A stretch of DNA of 64,000 bases from the NCBI RefSeq assembly GCF_018070045.1, contig NZ_JAGPYK010000019.1, positions 62,001 to 126,000 of the forward strand, written 5' to 3'. Positions 1 to 9,865 of this stretch are shown in pieces. Each line of letters opens with the position of its first letter. The first letter of the stretch is position 1. This stretch comes from Micromonospora sp. U21 (GTDB taxonomy: Bacteria; Actinomycetota; Actinomycetes; Mycobacteriales; Micromonosporaceae). Below the pieces are notes generated by a model. The model worked only from the letters and a program-made list of their open reading frames with translations, made no database searches and was not told the origin of the DNA. The position numbers and the translations under genes were made by a program.

Positions 1-283
1 TCTCCAACAGGGTGTCCCAGGTGTGCTCCAGCATCCGGGCCGGCTTGTCGACGAATGCGGTGAGCACGTCGCCCGGCGGTGGCAGGGCGGCCGGGTGGAC
101 CAGCTCCAGCTTGGCGATCAGCCACCAGGCCGCCAGGGCCACCAGGAGGCCGGCCACGGGCAACAGCGCCGCTCCGGCCCCGGTACGCAGGCCGGCGCCC
201 CGCCCCGCTCGCCCCGCCCCGGTGCCGGCACCCGGGGGTGCGGGCACCTCCGCCACCGGCTCCGCTGACCGGACGTCGGTCAT
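1..283 (-). CDS. ABC transporter permease, N-terminal part (runs off left edge)
   Basis: The first 94 codons of an inner-membrane permease of the SsuC/ThiX/TauC type. It starts at ATG 283 behind a GGAGGA ribosome site. A flexible Ala/Pro/Gly-rich cytoplasmic stretch of about 35 residues is followed by a first membrane segment (LLPVAGLLVALAAWWLIAK) and the sequence HPAALPPPGDVLTAF, which resembles the N-terminal PSP..V..AF region of these permeases. It lies about 100 nt downstream of the binding-protein gene on the same strand, so the two are probably co-transcribed. The partner ATPase is encoded divergently at 1689. The rest of the gene, including the EAA loop, is outside the window. Confidence 0.8.
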   Translation of the reverse strand, partial: MTDVRSAEPVAEVPAPPGAGTGAGRAGRGAGLRTGAGAALLPVAGLLVALAAWWLIAKLELVHPAALPPPGDVLTAFVDKPARMLEHTWDTLLE

Positions 284-385
284 CTTGTCCTCCTCGATAG
301 GCCACGGCCCCCACGGGGCCGACGAGCGACGGGGGTACGCCCCACCGGAGTCGGCGGGACGTACCCCCTGGTGACGACCGGACGA

Positions 386-1417
386 TCAGGCCTTCGGCGC
401 GAGGCTGAAGTCGATGATCTGCTCGGGGGTGATGTTCTGCTTCAGCGCGCCAGCACCCTGCAGGATCGCGATGCTCTTGGCGACCCGGCCGCTGTCCAGC
501 GTGCCGATGGCGGTACCGGAGTTGCCGGAACGCACGTACGCGGCCATCAGCTCCAGCTCGGCGGAGGCGGACGCCGGGTTGGTGGCGTCCACGTTCTTCT
601 TCAGGATCTCGGCGGCCTCCTTGGAGTTCGCCAGGCTGTACTCCAGGCCCTTGAGCAGCGCCTCGGTGAACCGCTTCACCATCTCGGGCTTCTCCTTGGC
701 GATCTTCGAGGAGGTGATCAGCACGTTGCCGTAGAGGTCCTGCATCACGTTGCTGTACGGCAGCATGACGGCCTTCTTCTTGGCCACCGCCTCGATGGTC
801 GGCTGGCCGACGACGAACTGACCGATGCCGTCCACCGACCCGGAGGCCAGGGTGCCGATCAGCGCCTGCGCCTCACCGTTGACCCAGGTCACCTTGCTGG
901 CGTCCACTCCGGCGAGCCGGGCGTACGTCGGGAACAGGTTGCGGACCACGGACCCGGGGGTGTCGGCGAGCTTCTTGCCCTCCAGGTCCTTCGGGGAGGC
1001 GATGTTCTTGCCCTCGACGGTGGCGATGCCGGCCATCGTGCGCTGCTGGATCGCGGCCACCGCGACGAAGTCCCGCGCCTGGCCGTTGCCGAGCTGGAGC
1101 AGACCGCCGGTGAGGTCGATCGGCCCGAAGTCGGCCTGGCCGCCGACGACGGTCTGGATCACACCACCGGTGCCCTGCCCGGCCTTGATCTCGACGTCGA
1201 AGCCAGCTTCCTTGAAGAAGCCCTTCTCCTTCGCCACCCAGGCGTAGGAGTCACGGCCGAAGTTGCCGAACGAGGTGAGGTAGGTCACCTTCTCCAGCGC
1301 CGCGCCGTTGCCACCCTTGGCGTCGTCGGACGAGTCCGACCCGCTGCTGCAGGCGGAGACAAGGGCGAGGGCAGTGGCCAGCGCGGCCGTAGCGACCGTA
1401 CGGGTCAGCCTTCTCAT
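386..1417 (-). CDS. NMT1/THI5-like ABC transporter substrate-binding lipoprotein
   Basis: 343-residue periplasmic-type binding protein. The N-terminus is a lipoprotein signal: basic MRRLTR, a hydrophobic Ala/Leu run, then the lipobox LVSAC with Cys at about residue 23, followed by a Ser/Asp/Gly linker. The mature part (TYLTSFGNFGRDSYAWVAKEKGFFKEAG...) matches the NMT1/THI5 superfamily, whose members bind thiamine-pyrimidine precursors, sulfonates, nitrate or riboflavin. ATG 1417 is chosen because the signal peptide begins there; AAAGGA lies about 12 nt upstream. It leads a minus-strand unit with the permease. No TPP riboswitch is visible in the 271-nt divergent gap 1418-1688, so an HMP-transport role despite the nearby thi operon is only a possibility. 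Substrate unknown. Confidence 0.85.
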   Translation of the reverse strand: MRRLTRTVATAALATALALVSACSSGSDSSDDAKGGNGAALEKVTYLTSFGNFGRDSYAWVAKEKGFFKEAGFDVEIKAGQGTGGVIQTVVGGQADFGPIDLTGGLLQLGNGQARDFVAVAAIQQRTMAGIATVEGKNIASPKDLEGKKLADTPGSVVRNLFPTYARLAGVDASKVTWVNGEAQALIGTLASGSVDGIGQFVVGQPTIEAVAKKKAVMLPYSNVMQDLYGNVLITSSKIAKEKPEMVKRFTEALLKGLEYSLANSKEAAEILKKNVDATNPASASAELELMAAYVRSGNSGTAIGTLDSGRVAKSIAILQGAGALKQNITPEQIIDFSLAPKA

Positions 1418-1688
1418 CAGTGCACCATGTCCTTTCCGACCGGGGCCGGCGGGCCACCGGAGGGGGTTGTCGCGGCGGAACCGGCGGGAGGGGTGGAAGC
1501 CGGGCACCGCCATCGTGAGGGGACTCTTCGCGGGCACAGCGTACGAGAAACCCACCTTTGCGACGCCAGGCGTATCGGGTTGCGGAACGGAAACAACCTG
1601 ACGACCACCCCGGACGGTGCGTTTAGGAGACGACCGGGCTAGCCTTTGCCGGATTCCTGACCGTCCACTCAGCGGAGGTCCGCCGGAG

Positions 1689-2474
1689 ATGATCCGACTG
1701 TCCGGGGTGTCCCGTACCTTCGAGGGCCGATCCGGCCGGGTGGAGGCGCTGCGGGGCATCGACCTCGACGTCGCCGAGGGCGAGTTCGTCGCCGTGCTCG
1801 GCCGCTCCGGCTGCGGCAAGTCCACCCTGCTGCGGCTGGTGGCCGGGCTGCTCCCGCTGACCGCCGGCGAGATCACCGTGGCCGGTACGCCCATCACCCG
1901 GCCCCGCCGGGACATCGCCATGCTGTTCCAGAAGCCGGCGCTGCTGCCCTGGCGCACCGTCCTGGACAACGTGCTCCTGCCCGCGGAGATCTTCGGCTGG
2001 AGCCGCGCGAAGCACCGCGAGCGCGCCCGGCAGCTGCTCGACGTGGCCGGGCTGGCCGGCTTCGAGAAGCGCCTGCCGCACGAGCTGTCCGGTGGCATGC
2101 AGCAGCGCGTGTCGCTGTGCCGGTCGCTGATCGGCGACCCCCGGGTGATGCTGATGGACGAGCCGTTCTCCGCGCTGGACGCGCTCACCCGCGAGGAACT
2201 CTCCGGCGAACTCCAGCGGGTGCACATGGAGAACAAGCCGACCATCGTCTTCGTCACCCACTCGATCGACGAGGCGGTGCTGCTCGCCGACCGGGTGGTC
2301 GTGCTGAGCCCCCGCCCCGGTCGGATCCGCAAGATCGTCGACGTGACCATCCCCCGGCCCCGCACCCTGGGCCGCAACGCCCACCTCGCCGACGTCGCAC
2401 GCGTCAGCGCCGACCTGCATGAGCTGTTGATGGAACGCGACCAGCCGGCCGCGGCCGGCGCGGAGGGACGATGA
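1689..2474 (+). CDS. ABC transporter ATP-binding protein (SsuB/ThiZ/TauB type)
   Basis: 261-residue import ATPase. Walker A is GRSGCGKST (about residues 38-46), the Q-loop is in MLFQKPALLPW, the signature is LSGGMQQR, Walker B is MLMDEPFSALD and the switch His is in VTHSIDEA. The LLPW stretch after the Q-loop is typical of the nitrate/sulfonate/taurine ATPases. ATG 1689 is preferred over an upstream in-frame start at 1617 because GGAGG lies about 10 nt before it and the domain begins immediately. It is divergent from the binding protein and overlaps the next gene by ATGA, so its likely partners are the permease and lipoprotein at the left edge. Confidence 0.85.
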   Translation: MIRLSGVSRTFEGRSGRVEALRGIDLDVAEGEFVAVLGRSGCGKSTLLRLVAGLLPLTAGEITVAGTPITRPRRDIAMLFQKPALLPWRTVLDNVLLPAEIFGWSRAKHRERARQLLDVAGLAGFEKRLPHELSGGMQQRVSLCRSLIGDPRVMLMDEPFSALDALTREELSGELQRVHMENKPTIVFVTHSIDEAVLLADRVVVLSPRPGRIRKIVDVTIPRPRTLGRNAHLADVARVSADLHELLMERDQPAAAGAEGR

Positions 2475-3427
2475 GCATGCGGGTGTCGGTCTTCACCGAG
2501 CCGCACCGGGGCGCCAGCTACGACGACCAGCTCCGGTTCGCGCGGATGGTCGAGGCGGGCGGCTTCGAGGGCTTCCTCCGCGCCGACCACTACCAGTCGA
2601 TGGGCACCGACCCGGGCCTGCCCGGCCCGACGGACGCCTGGCTGACCCTCGCCGCGCTGGCCCGGGAGACCGAGCGGATCCGGCTCGGCACCCTGGTCAC
2701 GTCGGCCACCTTCCGGCTTCCCGGCCCGCTGGCGGTGATGGTCGCGCAGGTCGACCAGATGAGCGGCGGCCGGGTCGAGCTGGGCATCGGCGCCGGCTGG
2801 TACGAGCGCGAGCACACCTCGTACGGCATCCCGTTCCCGGCGGTCGGCGAACGCTTCGACCGGCTGGCCGAGCAGCTCGAGGTGATCACCGGGCTGTGGC
2901 GGACGCCGCCGGGCGCGACGTACAGCTACGCCGGCGACCACTACCGGCTGGTGGACGCGCCGGCCCTGCCCAAGCCGGCGCAGGTGCCCGGGCCGCCGAT
3001 CATCGTGGGCGGGCGCGGCCCCAAGCGCACCCCCGAGCTGGCCGCCCGGTACGCCGATGAGTTCAACATGCCGTTCAAGTCCGTGGCGGAGACCGCCAAG
3101 GCGTACGACCGGGTGCGCGAGGCGTGCGACCGCAGCGGCCGGACGGAGTCCGGGCGGGCGCCGCTGGTGCTCTCCGCCGGGATCGTGGTGGCCATCGGAC
3201 GGACCGACGCGGAGGCGCAGCGACGGGCCGCGCCACTGCACGAGAAGAGCGCGCTGCCTCCGGAGGACCCGGTGGTCGGCTCGCCCGCGCAGCTCGTGCA
3301 GCGGATCGGCGAGTTCGCCGCGGTTGGCGCCACCCGGGTGCACCTTCGCCTGATCGATTTCGCTGACCTCGACCACCTCGAGCTGATCGCCGCCGAGGTG
3401 CTTCCGCAACTGGACGGAGAACGATGA
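2471..3427 (+). CDS. LLM-class (luciferase-like) F420-dependent oxidoreductase
   Basis: 318-residue TIM-barrel protein of the bacterial luciferase-like family. It opens with a beta strand (MRVSVFTEP), then FLRADHYQS, and has the family-typical RIRLGTLVTSATFRLPG and ELGIGAGWYEREHTSYGIPFP blocks, PPIIVGGRGPKRTPELAARYADEFN, and a C-terminal barrel strand. In actinobacteria most such proteins use F420 rather than FMN; the cofactor here is inferred, not read. Translationally coupled to the ATPase (ATGA) and to the following cupin (ATGA), so it probably acts on the compound imported by the ABC system. Substrate unknown. Confidence 0.8.
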   Translation: MSMRVSVFTEPHRGASYDDQLRFARMVEAGGFEGFLRADHYQSMGTDPGLPGPTDAWLTLAALARETERIRLGTLVTSATFRLPGPLAVMVAQVDQMSGGRVELGIGAGWYEREHTSYGIPFPAVGERFDRLAEQLEVITGLWRTPPGATYSYAGDHYRLVDAPALPKPAQVPGPPIIVGGRGPKRTPELAARYADEFNMPFKSVAETAKAYDRVREACDRSGRTESGRAPLVLSAGIVVAIGRTDAEAQRRAAPLHEKSALPPEDPVVGSPAQLVQRIGEFAAVGATRVHLRLIDFADLDHLELIAAEVLPQLDGER

Positions 3428-3732
3428 CCGACGTGTTCGACGGGACCGAACTCGGGCCGGTGGGCCAGGAGATCGTGTACGAGAACGACCGGGTCCGGGT
3501 CTGGCACATCCGGCTCGAACCGGGCGAGCGGCAGCCGCTGCACCGGCACGACCACCCCTACCTGGTGGTGGCGATCGAGGGCGCGAAGAACGTCGTGCAG
3601 ACGGTCGACGGCACCCGGATCGACGCCGACGAACCCACCGCCGGAGTCGTCTACCGGGACCCGGGAGCGGTACACATGCTCACCAATGTCGGGGATACGA
3701 CGTACCTGGCTCGGCTGGTCGAACTCAAGTAG
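3424..3732 (+). CDS. Small single-domain cupin
   Basis: 102-residue beta-barrel cupin. The metal-binding motif 1 is recognisable as LEPGERQPLHRHDHPYLVVAIEG (His residues about 39, 41, 43), and motif 2 as a weaker GAVHMLTNVGDTTYLARLVELK with one His. It could be a small non-haem metal dioxygenase, an isomerase or a sensor; nothing decides between them. It is the third gene of the ATPase-LLM-cupin unit, overlapping the LLM gene by ATGA. A perfect GC hairpin at 3749-3772 follows its stop and probably ends the transcript. Confidence 0.8.
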   Translation: MTDVFDGTELGPVGQEIVYENDRVRVWHIRLEPGERQPLHRHDHPYLVVAIEGAKNVVQTVDGTRIDADEPTAGVVYRDPGAVHMLTNVGDTTYLARLVELK

Positions 3733-3748
3733 ACGCGCCGGGAGCGGG

Positions 3749-3772
3749 CCGGCGCGCCGCGCGGCGCGCCGG
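3749..3772 (+). terminator. GC-rich hairpin after cupin gene
   Basis: Perfect inverted repeat with 10-bp arms (CCGGCGCGCC and its complement) around a GCGC loop, 17 nt after the cupin stop. There is no U-tract, so termination is inferred from position and strength. Confidence 0.6.
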
Positions 3773-3796
3773 TGGCGATCGGGTGTACCAGGTGCG

Positions 3797-3802
3797 TAAC
3801 GT
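3797..3802 (+). promoter_or_regulatory. -10 box suggesting a leaderless transcript
   Basis: TAACGT fits the actinobacterial -10 consensus TANNNT and ends 7 nt before the ATG at 3810, placing the transcription start at or next to the A of the start codon. No Shine-Dalgarno sequence precedes that ATG, which agrees with leaderless translation. No good -35 box is visible. Confidence 0.45.
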
Positions 3803-3809
3803 GCCGGAC

Positions 3810-6779
3810 ATGGCCTTTCGGACCTGGGGCAGACTGCTGCTCACGGCGCTCGGGGTGAGCGTGCTGGCCGGAGCCGGCCAGCTCGGCGTCGCGTACGGAT
3901 TCGGCATCGTCCGGCTCACCGGCGCCTTCACCGGCACGACCGTCAATCAGTGGCCGGCCCAGCTCGTCTGGGTGGGCTGGTTCGCCGCGAACGCCGCCGT
4001 TGCCGGTGCCGTCCTGACCGGACGCCTGGCCCGCCGGGACGCTGTGCCGGCCAGCACCGGCCGGCAGTTGGCCATCGGCGCCGCGGCCGCGCTCGGCGCC
4101 ACCGTCGTCGCCCCACTCTGCATGCAGCCCGCCCGGGCAGCCGAACTGATCTCCGTAGACCCGGTCTGGGCGGTCGGCATCTGCGCCGTGCTCGGCGCGG
4201 TGATCGGGGCTGGCGCGGCGACCGCCGTACTGCTCCGGCCCGAGCTGGGCTGGAACATGGCGGCGGTGGCCGGCGCGATCTGGGTGCTGGCACTGATCTC
4301 CGTCCTGCCGTCGCTCGGTACGGTCGGCCCGCTGCCCACGGTCCGGCTCGGCGTCCTCGAGCCGAGCTGGCTGGACGACGGCGCGGCACAACGGCTGGCG
4401 CTGGTGCTGCTGCCCCTCACGGCGCTGCTGGCCGGTGCGGCGACCGCCGGGCTGGCCCGCTGGCGGGGCCAGGTCCCACTGGTCAGCGGGGCCACCGGGG
4501 TGGCCGGCCCGGTGCTGGTGGCGTTCGCCTACCTGACCGCCGGCCCCGGCGACGCGGTGGACCGCTACCAGACCACCCCCTACTACGGCGCGCTGATCGC
4601 GATCCTCGCCGGCGCGCTCGGCGCGGCTGCCGCGGCCCTGCTGCGCTGGCCGGTGCGTGCCCGCACCGCCGGTCCACGGGCGATCGAGCCCAGCGACATC
4701 CTGCGCCCGTTGCCCACCGGACCGGCCCTACCCGGCGCCGACCCGGCGAACTCGGCGGACGACCGGGACGCCGCCGAGCCCACCGGCGCGGACCTGGCCG
4801 GCACCAGCGCCAAGCCCACCGGCTCGGACCTGGCCGGCACCAGCGCCGGGCACGACCCGCGCGCCGCCGACAGCATCGGCGCGGGGCACGACCTGCGGAC
4901 CGCCGATGGCACCGGTGCCGTCCGCACCGTCCCGGCCCACTGGGACTGGCCGGCGGCCTCGGGGATCGGCCAGCACGGCCCGGTGCCCGCCCACCCGACC
5001 GGCACCCCCGTGCCCCGACCGGCCGGCCGCTCCCGCCACCACACCGACGACCCAGGTGACCCCGCGACGACCGCCGCCACGGGCGGGCCGAGCACCAGCG
5101 GGCCGGCCCAGGACGGTCCGGTCGGCGTCGACCACCGCGAGACCGGGCCGGCCGATGCCGCCCGGCCGGTACGCGGCACCCGCAGGTCCGCCGCCGACGT
5201 GGCCGGTCCCGCCGAGCCGACCCGGGCGGCCACCACCGACGGCACCGGCCCGAGCGACTCCCTCCGGACCGGCGTCGACCCCGCCGTTCCGACGGGCGGC
5301 CCGGGCGACGAGGGCTCGACCAGCACCGCGGCGACGGCCACGACGGGGACGGCCCAGCCGACCGGCGGAGACGCCGCGAGCATCGGCCCGACCAACGACG
5401 GCACGGCCACCGCGACCAGCGCGAGCACGGCGACGGGGAGCGCGGGCACGGCGAGCAAGAGCGCGGCCACGACCAGCGCGGAAACGACCAGCGCGGAAAC
5501 GACCAGCGCGGAAACGACCAGCGAGAGCGCGGGCGCGGCCGGTAACGGCCCGGCCGACGCGCCAGCGCCCAAGCCGCGCCGGACCCGCAAGCCGAAGTCG
5601 GCCCCGGCCGTCACGACCACGGACCTGGTCGACGGCGCGACGCCGTCCGGCCCGGAGGCCGCCGCCGACCCGGCCAGGTCCAAGACGGCCGGACGCGCCA
5701 GAAGGACCACCCGGCCCGCCAAGGTCACCGACGGCACCGGGTCCGGTACGGCCACCGACGGATCCCGCCAGGGCAAGGACGCCCCGGGTGCCGGGCCCGG
5801 TCGGGGACCCAGCACGCCTGCGGCGACCCCCGCCGCCACCACCGAACCGGCAGCGGCCGAGCCGGCTGCCGATTCCGCAACGGCCGTCGCGCCCGGGACC
5901 GACCGGACCACCGACACCGAGCGCCCCGCTACCGCGGGTGGTCCCGCCGGGCCTCTGTTCGGGGTGGCGGCAGCCGCCGCCCCGGAGGCGGATCGCTGGA
6001 CGCCGGCCGCGCCGGCCTGGCCGGTCACCCCGGCGTGGACGGCACCCGCACAGGCCGGTGACCCGGAGCCGACCGCATCGGACGCCCCGACCGGTCCGGA
6101 GGAGCCGACCGAGCGGACACCCCGCCCCCGGCACCGGGCACCCCTGCCGGACCTGAGCCGGGCCAGCACCTGGGACGCCTTCACCACCGCACGCCGCGAG
6201 GGGGCGGCAGAGCCGCAGCGGAGCTCGACGGGCGCCGCGCGGCCGGCGTCGACCGACTCGCCCACGGCCGACGACCCGGCATCTTCCACCGGATCATCGA
6301 GCCCGACCGGCCCCGCCACACCGACCGGCCCGCGCAGCGCATCGGCCCGAGCGGCCACCCGATGGCGACGGGCGGCCGGCACGCCGGACCCGGCCGCCGA
6401 GGCTGGCCCGGCCGCCCCGCCGGGACCGGCCGGCCCGACCGCTCCGCTGGTGCCGGAGCAGACCCCCGTTGGCACCGAGGCCGGCACCGATACCGGCGGT
6501 CCGGCGAGCGCCGAAGCCGTACCGGCCGCACCGGCTGCTGGGAACGACGCGGAGCAGCCCTCCCGCCGGGGACGGCTCGGCGGCCTGTTCCGCCGCAACC
6601 GGTCCCGCGCCGAGGAGGAGAGCCAGACCGCGTCGGATGCGACCGAGCCGCTGCCTGCACAGGACGAGGAGTTCGTCGACTGGGTCTCCGGCCTGAGCAA
6701 GCCGGTGGCGGACAACGAACCGGAGCAGGAGAACGGTCGCCGCTCGCTGCGCTCCACCGGGCGACACCACCGCGACTGA
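3810..6779 (+). CDS. Large multi-pass membrane protein with very long disordered cytoplasmic tail, unknown function
   Basis: 989 residues from ATG 3810 (an in-frame GTG at 3783 is possible). The first about 280 residues hold about eight hydrophobic segments, roughly at 8-30, 43-67, 80-100, 112-137, 141-165, 190-214, 218-241 and 252-277. The remaining about 700 residues are low-complexity Ala/Thr/Pro/Gly/Asp sequence with short repeats such as DLAGTSA (twice) and ETTSA (three times). The extreme C-terminus looks more constrained: a basic patch (RRGRLGGLFRRNRSR), an acidic patch, and EEFVDWVSGLSK. No catalytic motif was recognised. The gene is convergent with thiC, sharing a long hairpin terminator. 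Third-position GC is high throughout the tail, so the reading frame is real. Function not assigned; the tail may be a tether or docking region. Confidence 0.75.
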   Translation: MAFRTWGRLLLTALGVSVLAGAGQLGVAYGFGIVRLTGAFTGTTVNQWPAQLVWVGWFAANAAVAGAVLTGRLARRDAVPASTGRQLAIGAAAALGATVVAPLCMQPARAAELISVDPVWAVGICAVLGAVIGAGAATAVLLRPELGWNMAAVAGAIWVLALISVLPSLGTVGPLPTVRLGVLEPSWLDDGAAQRLALVLLPLTALLAGAATAGLARWRGQVPLVSGATGVAGPVLVAFAYLTAGPGDAVDRYQTTPYYGALIAILAGALGAAAAALLRWPVRARTAGPRAIEPSDILRPLPTGPALPGADPANSADDRDAAEPTGADLAGTSAKPTGSDLAGTSAGHDPRAADSIGAGHDLRTADGTGAVRTVPAHWDWPAASGIGQHGPVPAHPTGTPVPRPAGRSRHHTDDPGDPATTAATGGPSTSGPAQDGPVGVDHRETGPADAARPVRGTRRSAADVAGPAEPTRAATTDGTGPSDSLRTGVDPAVPTGGPGDEGSTSTAATATTGTAQPTGGDAASIGPTNDGTATATSASTATGSAGTASKSAATTSAETTSAETTSAETTSESAGAAGNGPADAPAPKPRRTRKPKSAPAVTTTDLVDGATPSGPEAAADPARSKTAGRARRTTRPAKVTDGTGSGTATDGSRQGKDAPGAGPGRGPSTPAATPAATTEPAAAEPAADSATAVAPGTDRTTDTERPATAGGPAGPLFGVAAAAAPEADRWTPAAPAWPVTPAWTAPAQAGDPEPTASDAPTGPEEPTERTPRPRHRAPLPDLSRASTWDAFTTARREGAAEPQRSSTGAARPASTDSPTADDPASSTGSSSPTGPATPTGPRSASARAATRWRRAAGTPDPAAEAGPAAPPGPAGPTAPLVPEQTPVGTEAGTDTGGPASAEAVPAAPAAGNDAEQPSRRGRLGGLFRRNRSRAEEESQTASDATEPLPAQDEEFVDWVSGLSKPVADNEPEQENGRRSLRSTGRHHRD
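5471..5523 (+). repeat. 15-bp coding tandem repeat (ETTSA units)
   Basis: Unit GACCAGCGCGGAAAC repeated three times plus a partial copy inside the disordered tail of the preceding membrane protein. It encodes ETTSA repeats; copy number may vary between strains by slippage. Confidence 0.8.
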
Positions 6780-6838
6780 TCCGCAGCCCTGCGCTGGCTC
6801 ACCCGCGCACGGGTAGGCCGGCGCAGGGCAGGCGGATC
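6778..6838. terminator. Bidirectional hairpin terminator between convergent genes
   Basis: Long interrupted inverted repeat: GATCCGC / GCGGATC at the ends, CCCTGCGC / GCGCAGGG inside, and a nested ACCCG-CGCA-CGGGT hairpin at the tip. The two stop codons lie at its two edges, so it can serve both the membrane-protein gene and thiC. Confidence 0.75.
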
Positions 6839-8429
6839 AGGCCAGCGGGAGGTAGACCCGGCCGCCGCCGGAGACGAACTCCTCCGACTTGTCCTTCATG
6901 CCCCGGGCCGCGTACTCCTTGAGCTCCTGCGTGATCTTCATGGAGCAGAACTTCGGGCCGCACATCGAGCAGAAGTGCGCCGTCTTCGCCGGCTCGGCGG
7001 GCAGCGTGGCGTCGTGGTACGAGCGCGCCGTCTCCGGGTCCAGCGACAGGTTGAACTGGTCCTCCCAGCGGAACTCGAACCGCGCCTTGGACAGCGCGTC
7101 GTCCCACGCCTGCGCGCCGGGGTGCCCCTTGGCCAGATCCGCCGCGTGTGCCGCGATCTTGTACGCGATCACGCCCGCCTTGACGTCGTCGCGGTCCGGC
7201 AGGCCGAGATGCTCCTTCGGAGTGACGTAGCAGAGCATCGCGGTGCCGAACATGCCGATCATCGCGGCGCCGATCGCCGAGGTGATGTGGTCGTACGCCG
7301 GCGCGATGTCGGTGGTCAGCGGGCCGAGCGTGTAGAAGGGCGCCTCGTGGCACCACTCCTGCTGGAGGTCCACGTTCTCCTTGATCTTGTGCATCGGCAC
7401 GTGGCCCGGGCCCTCGATCATCACCTGGACGTCGTGCTCCCAGGCGACCTTCGTCAGCTCACCGAGGGTGCGCAGCTCGGCGAACTGCGCCTCGTCGTTG
7501 GCGTCGGCGATCGAGCCGGGGCGCAGCCCGTCGCCGAGGGAGAACGTCACGTCGTACTTCGCGAGCAGCGAACACAGCTCGGCGAAGTTGGTGTAGAGGA
7601 AGTTCTCCTCGTGGTGCGCCAGGCACCAGGCCGCCATGATGGAGCCGCCCCGGGACACGATCCCGGTCACCCGGTCCACCGCCAGCGGCACGTACGGCAG
7701 CAGCACCCCGGCGTGCACCGTCATGTAGTCCACGCCCTGCTCGGCCTGCTCGATCACGGTGTCCCGGAACACCTCCCAGCTCAGCTTCACCGGGTCGCCG
7801 CCGACCTTCTCCAGCGCCTGGTAGATCGGCACAGTGCCGATCGGCACCGGCGAGTTCCGCACGATCGCCTCGCGGGTCTCGTGGATCCGCTTGCCGGTGG
7901 ACAGGTCCATCACCGTGTCCGCACCCCAGCGGGTGGCCCAGGTCAGCTTCTCCACCTCCTCGGCGACGGACGAGCTGACCGCCGAGGTGCCGATGTTGGC
8001 GTTGACCTTGACCAGGAACGCCTTGCCGATGATCGCCGGCTCGCACTCCGGGTGGTTGACGTTGAGCGGCAGCACCGCCCGACCGGCGGCGATCTCGGCC
8101 CGGACGAGCTCCGGGTCGACGTTCTCCCGGATCGCCACGAACTCCATCTCCGGCGTCACCACGCCGGCCCGCGCGTAGGCGAGCTGGGTCGGCCGGCGCC
8201 CGGCCACCCCGGCCAGCGGCGTACCCGCGCCCCGCGCCGGGGCGACGTCACCCCGTTCGGCGATCCACGGCCCGCGCAGCGGCGGCAGCCCCACCTCCGG
8301 GTCCGAGCCGGGACCGGACGTGTCGTAGAGCCGCACCGGCGGATGGTCACCGGTCAACGCCACCTCGGCGAACGGCACCCGGACATCCGGCCGCGACCCC
8401 TCGACGTACACCTTGCCTCGTGCCTGCAT
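6837..8429 (-). CDS. thiC: Phosphomethylpyrimidine synthase ThiC
   Basis: 530 residues. Converts 5-aminoimidazole ribotide to the thiamine pyrimidine HMP-phosphate by a radical SAM reaction in the cytoplasm. The C-terminal iron-sulfur motif CSMCGPKFC (CxxCxxxxC) is intact, and the barrel sequences NVNHPECEPAIIGKAFLVKVN, GADTVMDLSTG and EGPGHVPMHKI are characteristic of the family. ATG 8429 has GGGAGG 6-7 nt upstream; an in-frame open stretch further upstream is not protein-like. It is the last gene of the thi operon, starting 17 nt after the ThiD stop. Control by the TPP riboswitch 4.3 kb upstream would have to act through the polycistronic mRNA, because no second aptamer is seen before thiC. 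Confidence 0.97.
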   Translation of the reverse strand: MQARGKVYVEGSRPDVRVPFAEVALTGDHPPVRLYDTSGPGSDPEVGLPPLRGPWIAERGDVAPARGAGTPLAGVAGRRPTQLAYARAGVVTPEMEFVAIRENVDPELVRAEIAAGRAVLPLNVNHPECEPAIIGKAFLVKVNANIGTSAVSSSVAEEVEKLTWATRWGADTVMDLSTGKRIHETREAIVRNSPVPIGTVPIYQALEKVGGDPVKLSWEVFRDTVIEQAEQGVDYMTVHAGVLLPYVPLAVDRVTGIVSRGGSIMAAWCLAHHEENFLYTNFAELCSLLAKYDVTFSLGDGLRPGSIADANDEAQFAELRTLGELTKVAWEHDVQVMIEGPGHVPMHKIKENVDLQQEWCHEAPFYTLGPLTTDIAPAYDHITSAIGAAMIGMFGTAMLCYVTPKEHLGLPDRDDVKAGVIAYKIAAHAADLAKGHPGAQAWDDALSKARFEFRWEDQFNLSLDPETARSYHDATLPAEPAKTAHFCSMCGPKFCSMKITQELKEYAARGMKDKSEEFVSGGGRVYLPLA

Positions 8430-8446
8430 GACAGCCTCCCTGGTGA

Positions 8447-9861
<1,415 letters not shown>

Positions 9862-9865
<4 letters not shown>

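Noticed and set aside
1418..1688. A TPP riboswitch before the THI5-like transporter
   Set aside because: None of the CTGAGA or ACCTGAT cores is present on either strand in this gap.
1418..3409. Upstream extension of the binding-protein frame (total about 1007 codons)
   Set aside because: The true protein begins with its lipoprotein signal at 1417; the extension is antisense to the ATPase and LLM genes.
5471..5523. Possible CRISPR-like repeats
   Set aside because: The 15-bp units are contiguous with no spacers and encode ETTSA repeats in a disordered tail.
4583..6802. 739-codon open frame antisense to the long-tailed membrane protein
   Set aside because: It mirrors the GC-rich tail of the plus-strand gene, has no domain or start context, and is expected from high third-position GC.
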